A stretch of 64,000 nucleotides of DNA, taken from NCBI GenBank assembly GCA_035304345.1, contig DATGQE010000050.1:1-64000 (forward strand). Direction: 5' to 3'. The stretch comes from IDS-8 sp035304345 (GTDB lineage: Bacteria > Pseudomonadota > Gammaproteobacteria > Steroidobacterales > Woeseiaceae). How positions within the stretch are numbered: the first letter of the stretch is position 1; each line of letters starts with the position of its first letter. The notes under the pieces are model-generated. The model did not search any database. It worked only from the letters and a program-made list of their open reading frames with translations, and was not told where the DNA came from. Shown here in pieces: positions 8,505 to 15,571 of this stretch. The position numbers and the translations under genes are program-made.

Positions 8505-9584
8505 ATGGCTGGAGCCGGACGAATGAGGCGGGGTGACCGCGGGTCCGCCGCAGAAAGCGTTTCCACCGGGACGCCCGGCCTGGTCCTGCCGCAGCCGTAC
8601 CTGCTGTTCCTGGCGGATGCGACAGAGGCACGTTTCGCGAAGACCGCGTTCGGCTTGCGGGACTGGGCGGGAGGCAAATGTATCGGTGAATTCGGCATCG
8701 GCGCGACGGTCACGACCGGCCTGCCGCATATGACGCCTGCCGAAGCCTGCGAAGCCGGCGCCCGCTCGCTCGTCATCGGCGTTGCCGGCATCGGCGGATC
8801 GATCTCCGAACACTGGGTCCCGCCTCTCGTGGAAGCGATGCACGCCGGGCTCCACATCATCAGCGGCATGCATTCACGGCTCGGAGAGGTACCGGAGCTC
8901 GCCGAGGCTGCCGAGCGTACCGGCCGCCGCCTCATCGACGTGCGTTTTCCCCCGGAAGGCCTGCCCGTCGCCACCGGGCGCAAGCGCTCCGGCAAGAGGC
9001 TCTTGACCGTGGGAACCGATTGCGCGCTTGGCAAGAAGTACACCGCTCTCGCGATCGCGAATGCCTTCAATGAACGCGGCATTCCCTGCACCTTCCGCGC
9101 GACGGGCCAGACCGGCATCATGATTGCGGGCAGCGGAATACCGATGGATTCCGTGGTCTCGGATTTCGCCGCGGGCGCTGCCGAGGCGCTGAGCCCCGAT
9201 GCCGCACCCGGTCACTGGGACATCATCGAGGGCCAGGGCTCGTTGTCTCACCCGATATTTGCAGCGGTTTCGCTCGGGCTCCTCCATGGAAGCCAGCCCG
9301 ACGTCATCGTCGTCTGCCATGAACCCGGTCGCACCGAAATGCTCGGCACCGCGAGTTACGCTCTTCCGTCGATCGAAGAGACCATCGAGCTCAACCTCAG
9401 GCTGGGCGGGCGCACGAATCCGCACATCCGGTGTGCGGGCATTTCGATGAACACGTCGAAACTCCGGCCGGAGGAGGCGGAGGACTACATGGCTGCGGAA
9501 GCCGAACGACTGGGCCTGCCGGTCGCCGATCCGATGAGAGGCGGCCAGGCTTTCGAAACCTTGATCGAGAGCTGCCTCGGGTAG
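8505..9584 (+). CDS. DUF1611/DgcN-family P-loop protein
   Basis: 359-residue cytoplasmic protein with the DUF1611 signature: an N-terminal Rossmann-like half (PYLLFLADATEARFAKTAFGLRDW, GATVTTGLP) and a P-loop half with a GTDCALGKKYTALA Walker-A-type motif, then DIIEGQGSLSHP and DVIVVCHEPGR. The family includes DgcN, a D-glutamate N-acetyltransferase acting with the enolase-family DgcA in D-glutamate degradation. No DgcA-like gene is visible here, so the exact reaction is open. The ATG at 8505 is preferred over an upstream TTG because AAGGGAAGG precedes it. Likely co-regulated with the XRE-cupin gene upstream. Confidence 0.85.
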   Translation: MAGAGRMRRGDRGSAAESVSTGTPGLVLPQPYLLFLADATEARFAKTAFGLRDWAGGKCIGEFGIGATVTTGLPHMTPAEACEAGARSLVIGVAGIGGSISEHWVPPLVEAMHAGLHIISGMHSRLGEVPELAEAAERTGRRLIDVRFPPEGLPVATGRKRSGKRLLTVGTDCALGKKYTALAIANAFNERGIPCTFRATGQTGIMIAGSGIPMDSVVSDFAAGAAEALSPDAAPGHWDIIEGQGSLSHPIFAAVSLGLLHGSQPDVIVVCHEPGRTEMLGTASYALPSIEETIELNLRLGGRTNPHIRCAGISMNTSKLRPEEAEDYMAAEAERLGLPVADPMRGGQAFETLIESCLG

Positions 9585-9667
9585 GCGATCGGCCCCCGAC
9601 CCGGGGCCGTTCGCGATCGCGCTCGTACCGCCTCGGCTCGTCCGGCCGGAGCCGGAACCCCGCGTTG

Positions 9668-10984
9668 CTACGGAGCGGCCACCATCTCGCCCGTCTCCAT
9701 CGAGATGCAGTAGAACTCCTTCGGCTGCACGCCCTGCGTCTTGCGATACAGGTACATGTCGCCCTGCGAGAGCGACGACCCGGAGACGCGATAGGTGAAG
9801 CGAGTGGCCAGCAGGTCCATGAACGTGGAGCCGACCAGCAGGCCACCGACACCGTCCAGGCGATGCACCCCGAGCGCCCACTTGCCCGCCTGGTCGCCTT
9901 CCTCGACATAGTAGGAGTATTGTTCCGGCGAGAGCGTGACGACCAGCGACGTGGCCGGCATGAGGTAGCAGGTCTGGCCGAGCGTGAGCGTCAGGTCCGG
10001 CAGGTTGGGGTAGTCGGACGGGCGTCCGTTCGTGTAGTAGAGGCCCACCCAGTTGCCGGCATCGTCGTAAGTGGGCGTGAAGATCAGGTTGCCCTGTGCA
10101 TCGCGGAGCTGTGACAGCGGCTGCATGATCGGGTAGACGTACTGCGCGTCGCCCTTGAAGCGGGATGAGCCCGAGTCCAGGAAGAACGTCTGTCCCGCGA
10201 GAGGCGGCAACGGAGTGCCGCCGAGGCGCACCGAGTAGAGGTTCGTTCCCCAGAGATAGCCGATGGCGGCTTTCTTCGGCTGGAGCTGCACCTCGCTGCG
10301 CGGATCGAAGTACGTCGGGTCGCCGCGGCCACCGAGCCACGTGAAGCCGGTACCGGTCCAGGGCTCGGTGAGCATCGAGAACTCGGGGCTCGGAATCCCG
10401 CCTTTGAAGTAGAGCATCTCGATGAGGAACCCGGAGCCGGGCGTCACGTCGGCGGATTCGGAAGGCAATCCGACGCCGCCGCCCCAGGTGAGGTACTGGA
10501 ACTTCGCGCCGGAATAGTCGACCGAAGCGAAGAACGGTATTGCCTGCCAGGGGCCGCCGTCGATGTAGAGCGGGACGGCGCCGGTCCACGTGGTCATGTT
10601 GCCCCACGGTCCGAAGCTCCTCGTGGTCGGCGTCTTGTCGAGCCAGACGAAGCCGGGTTGCCCGGTGTCGACCCGGGCGTGCGCATTGCACGCCTGCGTC
10701 GTGCACAGGTCCGACGTGGCCCAGAAGAAGCTGGCGCCGCTGTCGAGTGCGAGCCGCATCGGGCTCTTTCCGAGCGCGATCCTGTCCGTGTACCAGGGTG
10801 TGGCACCGTAATCCGCCATCGGTCCCCGTTGCATCGGCAGCGTGATGATGTGAGGGATGATCTCGGCGCTCTCCTCGCTCGCGGTCGCCTCGGGCGCGGA
10901 ATCCGCCCGGCAGGCGCCGAGCATCGCCGCGACGACGGCGAGAGCGAGAGATGCCTTGGCGGTCGTAGCGTCTGTGCGGTTCAT
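9668..10984 (-). CDS. Pepsin-like (A1) aspartic protease lipoprotein
   Basis: 438-residue predicted lipoprotein (lipobox LGAC, Cys25) with the bilobal plan of pepsin-family aspartic proteases. The first catalytic motif is LALDSGAS (Asp81) and the second FFLDSGSS (Asp270). Between them WGGGVGLP, a hydrophobic segment, GGIPSPEFSML and GFTWLGGRGDPTYF match the order of the pepsin elements FDGILGL, QGL..xFS and xxLGGxD. Bacterial A1 enzymes are rare; the shewasins of Shewanella are the known precedents. Its ATG overlaps the TGA of the avidin-like gene (ATGA), implying translational coupling. It is the last gene of a run with TonB receptor, HyuA, HyuB and avidin-like genes. The fold call is firm; activity and substrate are unproven. 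Confidence 0.83.
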   Translation of the reverse strand: MNRTDATTAKASLALAVVAAMLGACRADSAPEATASEESAEIIPHIITLPMQRGPMADYGATPWYTDRIALGKSPMRLALDSGASFFWATSDLCTTQACNAHARVDTGQPGFVWLDKTPTTRSFGPWGNMTTWTGAVPLYIDGGPWQAIPFFASVDYSGAKFQYLTWGGGVGLPSESADVTPGSGFLIEMLYFKGGIPSPEFSMLTEPWTGTGFTWLGGRGDPTYFDPRSEVQLQPKKAAIGYLWGTNLYSVRLGGTPLPPLAGQTFFLDSGSSRFKGDAQYVYPIMQPLSQLRDAQGNLIFTPTYDDAGNWVGLYYTNGRPSDYPNLPDLTLTLGQTCYLMPATSLVVTLSPEQYSYYVEEGDQAGKWALGVHRLDGVGGLLVGSTFMDLLATRFTYRVSGSSLSQGDMYLYRKTQGVQPKEFYCISMETGEMVAAP

Positions 10985-11769
10985 CGCTCTGCGTTCCTCG
11001 AAAAGGTGAGCTGGCTGGCTTTCGTCTGGACGTAGATTGCGTCGCCGGCCGTGCCCCTGCTGTCGAACACCGTCAGCGTGAGCACCCCGGTGGAGAACTC
11101 GAGACTGCCCGCCATCGACTGGCACGTGCCGGCCGTGCCGAGGCCGACGGTGACGGACAATCCCTGGCGGGGAAGGCCTGCGGACTGCGCGTCGACGTCG
11201 GTGAAGGCGAGGACGGGGTACTGGCCGGTCGGCGTGTACCAGTTGCCGGTGACGTAACCCACGGACGGGTTGTTGAGTGCCAGGCCGAGTGCGAGGCCGG
11301 GATTCTCGCGGCAGACCCAGATGCCGCTGATCGGGTCGGCGGCGGCTTCCGGGGAGGCGATCTCGAGCTTCGGCGCGGGTTCCTGCAGCGCACCCTTCGG
11401 CGTGTACACGAGCTTGTCGACATAGGTTCCGGCGTCGGCGAGCCCTGGAAAATCGCAGGTGGCGACCATGGCGTGCATGAGGTAAATCGTGGGTTGGGCT
11501 CCGCTCACGTCGAGCTGGCCGCTGAGGCCCGAAACCCAGTGCCAGCTCGGATCGCTCGGGCCTCCCTCGTAGGAGCGCCAGTAGATCGCCAGCGCGACGC
11601 TTTGTCCGAGCTGGGGCGTCGGATCGTTCATGTTCGCCATGCCCACGACGAAGTACTTTCCGGTGGAGCCCGTCGAGGACTGGTAGGTGCCGGTCACCAT
11701 GCCGCCGACGAGTTGCTGGAGCTCCATCACGGAGCCGTAACTGTTGGTCCAGGTCCCGGTAACGCTCAT
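10981..11769 (-). CDS. Tandem avidin/streptavidin-like protein
   Basis: 262-residue protein made of two avidin-like units. Residues 4-105 follow the streptavidin pattern: GTWTNSYGS (5-13; streptavidin GTWYNQLGS, biotin-ring ligands Asn, Ser), VTGTYQS (25-31; streptavidin LTGTYES, Tyr43 and Ser45), IYWRS (Trp64, as Trp79) and WVSGLSGQL. The position of Trp108 appears replaced (YLMHAMV). Residues about 143-258 repeat the plan in degenerate form: SGIW, VTGNWYTPTG, GLSVTVGL, AGSLEF. No signal peptide is present, although avidins are usually secreted; an in-frame stop and a GGAGGAG ribosome-binding site fix the start. The stop overlaps the protease start. Binding of biotin or a ureido-like ligand is inferred from family only. 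Confidence 0.8.
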   Translation of the reverse strand: MSVTGTWTNSYGSVMELQQLVGGMVTGTYQSSTGSTGKYFVVGMANMNDPTPQLGQSVALAIYWRSYEGGPSDPSWHWVSGLSGQLDVSGAQPTIYLMHAMVATCDFPGLADAGTYVDKLVYTPKGALQEPAPKLEIASPEAAADPISGIWVCRENPGLALGLALNNPSVGYVTGNWYTPTGQYPVLAFTDVDAQSAGLPRQGLSVTVGLGTAGTCQSMAGSLEFSTGVLTLTVFDSRGTAGDAIYVQTKASQLTFSRNAER

Positions 11770-11795
11770 GTCGGCTCCTCCTGCTTAAGGGGCAC

Positions 11796-13469
11796 TCATC
11801 CGGCGTCAGCGACGCCGTAGTACCGCTTCGCCTGTGCGGCGGTGATGTACCCGTTCTTCAGATCGGCGAGCACCTGCTCCCGGGGGCGCTCCGCCGGGTT
11901 ACCGTAGCCACCGCCGGTGGCCGAGATCATGCGGAACACGTCGCCTTTCTCGCCCCGCACGGCGGTGGCCATCGTGTAGCGGATGCGCTCGCCGTTCCGT
12001 TTGAGGTGCCAGGCTCCGTTCGTCGAGCCGTCGCGCCCGCCGGCCATGCCCCAGGGACGGCTCGCGGTGCGGGTGGCGGAATAGGTGAGGAACGCCTCGT
12101 CCGCGGTCACGCGGTAGTCGATGACGACACCCTTGCCGCCGCGGAAGCGGCCTTCGCCGCCGTCCTCGTTGTGAAACGCGTACTGCTCCACCTCGAAGCC
12201 GTAGCGGCTCTCGGCGAGCTCGATCGGAATGTTGAAGGTCTCGCCGTTTGCACAGCAGAACTGGCCGTTGTCGCCGTCCCGGCCTTCCGACGCGCCCCAG
12301 CCGCCGAGCAGGGGCTCGCCCATGACGAAGAGCTTGCCCGTGTCCGGGTGCAATCCGGAGATGAAGGTCGCGCCGACCGTGCGCTGGTGACCGGCGGGCA
12401 GGCGGTCCGGCATGGCGGCGGCGAGTGCCTTCCACATGACCTCGATCGCGGCGAGCAGGCCCTCGTAGTAGATCGAGACGGGAGCGGGTGATTCGGCGGA
12501 GATCAGCGTCCCCGGAGGGCAACGCACCTCGAGCGCGCGAAAGCAGCCGCCGTTCGCCGGTATCTCCGTGTTCGTCACCGCCTTGAACGCGCAGCGTGCG
12601 CCGGTCACGAGACCCGTGTAGCTGCAGTTCACCGGCCCGAGCGCCTGCGGGTCGGTGCCGGAAAAGTCGGCGATCATGCGCTCGTCCGTGATCGTGACCT
12701 TGACGCGCACCGTGAACGGGCCGTTGCCGAGCCCGTCCTCCTCGACGACGTCTTCGGCCTCGAAAGTGCCTTTCGGCAGGCGCGCCAGCTCCGCGAGGGT
12801 CATGCGCTCGCCGTAATCGAGGAGATCCTGCATCGCCGCGAGCAGCTCGTCCTCGCCGTACTTGTCGACGAGCTCCAGCATGCGCCTGGCCCCGACCTTG
12901 CAGGCCGCGATGCCGGCGTGCATGTCGCCGAGCGTGCTGTCGGGCAACCGCACGTTGGCGCGGATGATCTCGACGAGCGCATCGTTCATGCGGCCCCGAT
13001 CGCACAGCTTCAGGAAGCGGAAATGCAGGCCCTCCTGGAAAATCTCGGTGGATTGGGTCGAGACGCTGCCGGGATACGAGCCGCCCACCTCGGTCCAGTG
13101 CGCCTTGTTGACGGTCCAGGCGATCAGCCGCTCGCCGTGGAACACCGGATACACGATGACCACGTCGGAAAGGTGGGTTCCGCCGCCTTCGTAGGGAGTG
13201 TTCGTGATGAAAATGTCGCCCGGGTTCACGTTGCCCCGGTGATGCGCGAGCGTGCTCTGCACCGCCGTGTCCAGCGTGGCGAGGAAGGCCGTGACGCCGT
13301 TTCCCTGGGCAAGCAGGTTGCCTTCGGCGTCCGTCGCGCCGACCGCGAAATCCGTGGTCTCGTAGATGATGGGGCTCATCGACGTGCGGATCATCGCGTC
13401 GAACATCTCCGCGCCGATCGCGACGATCGCGTCCTTGATGACCTCGCGCGTGAATGGGTCGTGCCGCAT
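11796..13469 (-). CDS. hyuB: Hydantoinase B/oxoprolinase family subunit
   Basis: 557-residue HyuB-family protein, the hydrolytic partner of HyuA in ATP-dependent opening of cyclic amides (N-methylhydantoin, 5-oxoproline, caprolactam and related rings). Family features are the start DPFTREVIKDAIVAIGAEMFDAMIRTSMSPII, GNLLAQGNG, GDIFITNTPYEGGGTHLSDV, DFSGTD and a C-terminal GGRDG plus GGGYGNP. Length and architecture are full. It starts 3 bases after the hyuA stop and is followed 26 bases later by the avidin-like gene, so it is part of the same transcription unit. The ring substrate cannot be read from sequence. Confidence 0.92.
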   Translation of the reverse strand: MRHDPFTREVIKDAIVAIGAEMFDAMIRTSMSPIIYETTDFAVGATDAEGNLLAQGNGVTAFLATLDTAVQSTLAHHRGNVNPGDIFITNTPYEGGGTHLSDVVIVYPVFHGERLIAWTVNKAHWTEVGGSYPGSVSTQSTEIFQEGLHFRFLKLCDRGRMNDALVEIIRANVRLPDSTLGDMHAGIAACKVGARRMLELVDKYGEDELLAAMQDLLDYGERMTLAELARLPKGTFEAEDVVEEDGLGNGPFTVRVKVTITDERMIADFSGTDPQALGPVNCSYTGLVTGARCAFKAVTNTEIPANGGCFRALEVRCPPGTLISAESPAPVSIYYEGLLAAIEVMWKALAAAMPDRLPAGHQRTVGATFISGLHPDTGKLFVMGEPLLGGWGASEGRDGDNGQFCCANGETFNIPIELAESRYGFEVEQYAFHNEDGGEGRFRGGKGVVIDYRVTADEAFLTYSATRTASRPWGMAGGRDGSTNGAWHLKRNGERIRYTMATAVRGEKGDVFRMISATGGGYGNPAERPREQVLADLKNGYITAAQAKRYYGVADAG

Positions 13470-13472
13470 TGC

Positions 13473-15557
13473 TCAGCGTCCGGATTGCAGGTCGATGTGG
13501 TAGTTGCCGAAAGAGTCGACTTCGAGCGGCAGGCCGGGCGGAACGACGAGCGTGACCGACGGTTCCTGCACGACGGCGGGTCCGACGAGCGACATGCCGG
13601 GCTCGAGCCTGAGGCCGTCGTAGATCGCCGCTTCGTGCTCGCCGTCCCGGTCGAAGTCGACACGGCGTGAGCCGAGCCGCGCGTCGGCGAGCTCTGCCCC
13701 GGTCACGGCCTTCCTCGCGATATCCGGCTTGTCCACCGGCAGGCTGGCCACGAGGTGGAAATTGACGATCTCGACCGGGGCCTGGAGCCGGTAGGTGAAG
13801 CGCTGCTCGTGCGCCGCATGGAAAGCCTCCAGCGACGCCTCCGTGTCGACCCGGCCGTCGAGCATCGGGAGCTCGACCTTGACCGTGTGCTCCTGTCCCT
13901 GGTAGCGCATGTCGGCGAAATAGCCGAACGCGAAATCCGCGGAGCTTTCGCCGCTCTCCTCGGCGAAGTCGACGCAAGCCTGGCGCCGCATCTCGATGAA
14001 AGTTTCCGCGATGCGGTCCTGCGATGCTTTCTCGAGCGGCATCGGGCGGGTCTGGACGTAGTCGCGCCGAAGGTCGGTCATCAGCATGCCCCAGGCGGAG
14101 AACACGGCCGAGTTGACCGGCACGATCACCTTGCGCACCTTCAGCTCACGGGCCAGGTCCACCGCGTGCATCGCGCCGCCGCCGCCGAACGCGATGAGTG
14201 CGAAATCGCGCGGATCGTGACCCTTGTTCGTCGACACCAGCCTGAGCGCGTTGATCATGTTCGCGTTGGCGATGCGCAGGACACCCCGGGCAACCTCCCG
14301 TTCCGATACCCCGAATCGCTCCGCCAGCGGACGGAACGCGCGTGCCACCGCGTCCCAGTCAGGCTCCACCTCGCCGCCGACGAAGCTCGCAGGGTCGATG
14401 CGCCCGAGGAGGAGGTTCGCATCGGTGGTCGTCGCCCACTCGCCACCGCGGCCGTAGGCGGCAGGTCCGGGCACCGCCCCCGCCGATTGCGGGCCCACGT
14501 GCAGCTTTCCGCCTTCGTCGATCCACGCGATCGAGCCGCCGCCGTTGCCGATCTCGACGATCTCGGTCACCGGCGTCTGGATCGGGTAGCCCGGCGACTT
14601 CGGCGTCTTCTCGATGTAATAGTGAGTCGAGATCCGGACCCGGCCGTTCTCCACCAGCGCGCACTTGGCCGTCGTGCCGCCGATGTCCAGCACGATGAGG
14701 TTCGGCTCGCCGATCGCACGCCCGAGGTGGGCGGCGGCATAGACTCCGCTCGCCGGGCCGGACTCCACCATGGCGATCGGGTTCTGCACGGCCGCCGCGT
14801 CGCTCGCGATGCCCCCGTTCGACTGCATCATGTAGAGCCGGCCGTTGAAGCCCCGGTCCGAAAGCCGCCGGTCGAGGCGCTCGATGTAGCGCTTCGCGAT
14901 GGGGTGCACGTACGCGGAGAGCACCGTGGTGCTCGTGCGCTCGTACTCGCGCCACTCCCGGCTGACTTCGTGCGAAGCGAGCACCGAGACCCCGGGCCAG
15001 GCCTCCTGGATCGCCCGCTTGGCCCGGATCTCGTTGTCCGGGGCGATGTAGGCATGCAGGAACGTGATGGCGATGGCCTCGACCCCCTCGCTGCGAAAGT
15101 GGCGCAGGATGTCGTCGAGGCCGTCGAGCTCCACCGGGTGCGTGATCTCGCCGCGATAGTTGGTCCGCTCGGGCAGCTCGGCGCGCAGGTGCCGCTCCAC
15201 GAACGGGGCCGGCTTGCGGAAATTGAAGTTGAACAGGTCGGGGCGGTTGCCGCGCGCGATCTCGAGCACGTCGCGGAAGCCCCGGGTGGTGATGAGCCCC
15301 GTCTTCACGCCCTTCCGCTCCGTCAGGGCATTGATGACGACCGTCGAGCCGTGCGCGAAAAACGCCAGGCTCGCGGGGCTCACCCCGGCCTTGTCGAGGG
15401 TGCCGAGCACGCCGCGATCGAAGTCCGGCGGCGTGGTGTCGACCTTTGCGGTACGGACCTCGGAGCACTCTCCGGTTTTCGGATCCACGTCGTACCACGC
15501 GAGATCCGTGAACGTGCCGCCGACGTCCGTCGCGGCGCGCCGCAGCCTCGGGGCCAT
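13473..15557 (-). CDS. hyuA: Hydantoinase A/oxoprolinase family ATPase subunit
   Basis: 694-residue HyuA-family subunit. The ASKHA-type phosphate-binding motifs ATDVGGTFTD (residues 8-17) and LDIGGTTAKCALV are present, as are HGSTVVINALTERKG, MQSNGG, ESGPASGV and FGGGGAMHA. This subunit activates the cyclic amide with ATP while HyuB hydrolyses it. The ATG at 15557 is used; a TTG at 15575, overlapping the TonB-receptor stop (TTGA) and preceded by GGAAGG, is a credible alternative that would couple it translationally to the receptor. The open frame continues upstream antisense-like through the receptor in another frame, but that is not part of this protein. Confidence 0.92.
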   Translation of the reverse strand: MAPRLRRAATDVGGTFTDLAWYDVDPKTGECSEVRTAKVDTTPPDFDRGVLGTLDKAGVSPASLAFFAHGSTVVINALTERKGVKTGLITTRGFRDVLEIARGNRPDLFNFNFRKPAPFVERHLRAELPERTNYRGEITHPVELDGLDDILRHFRSEGVEAIAITFLHAYIAPDNEIRAKRAIQEAWPGVSVLASHEVSREWREYERTSTTVLSAYVHPIAKRYIERLDRRLSDRGFNGRLYMMQSNGGIASDAAAVQNPIAMVESGPASGVYAAAHLGRAIGEPNLIVLDIGGTTAKCALVENGRVRISTHYYIEKTPKSPGYPIQTPVTEIVEIGNGGGSIAWIDEGGKLHVGPQSAGAVPGPAAYGRGGEWATTTDANLLLGRIDPASFVGGEVEPDWDAVARAFRPLAERFGVSEREVARGVLRIANANMINALRLVSTNKGHDPRDFALIAFGGGGAMHAVDLARELKVRKVIVPVNSAVFSAWGMLMTDLRRDYVQTRPMPLEKASQDRIAETFIEMRRQACVDFAEESGESSADFAFGYFADMRYQGQEHTVKVELPMLDGRVDTEASLEAFHAAHEQRFTYRLQAPVEIVNFHLVASLPVDKPDIARKAVTGAELADARLGSRRVDFDRDGEHEAAIYDGLRLEPGMSLVGPAVVQEPSVTLVVPPGLPLEVDSFGNYHIDLQSGR

Positions 15558-15571
15558 GGAAGCCGGCGTGC

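Noticed and set aside
9591..9608. GGCCCC/GGGGCC hairpin between the convergent DUF1611 and protease genes
   Set aside because: The stem is only six bases and has no U tract; such hairpins are expected by chance at this base composition.
11796..15557. Naming HyuAB as 5-oxoprolinase or N-methylhydantoinase
   Set aside because: The family motifs are shared by enzymes for several rings. Nothing visible in the two proteins distinguishes the substrate, so only the family call is kept.
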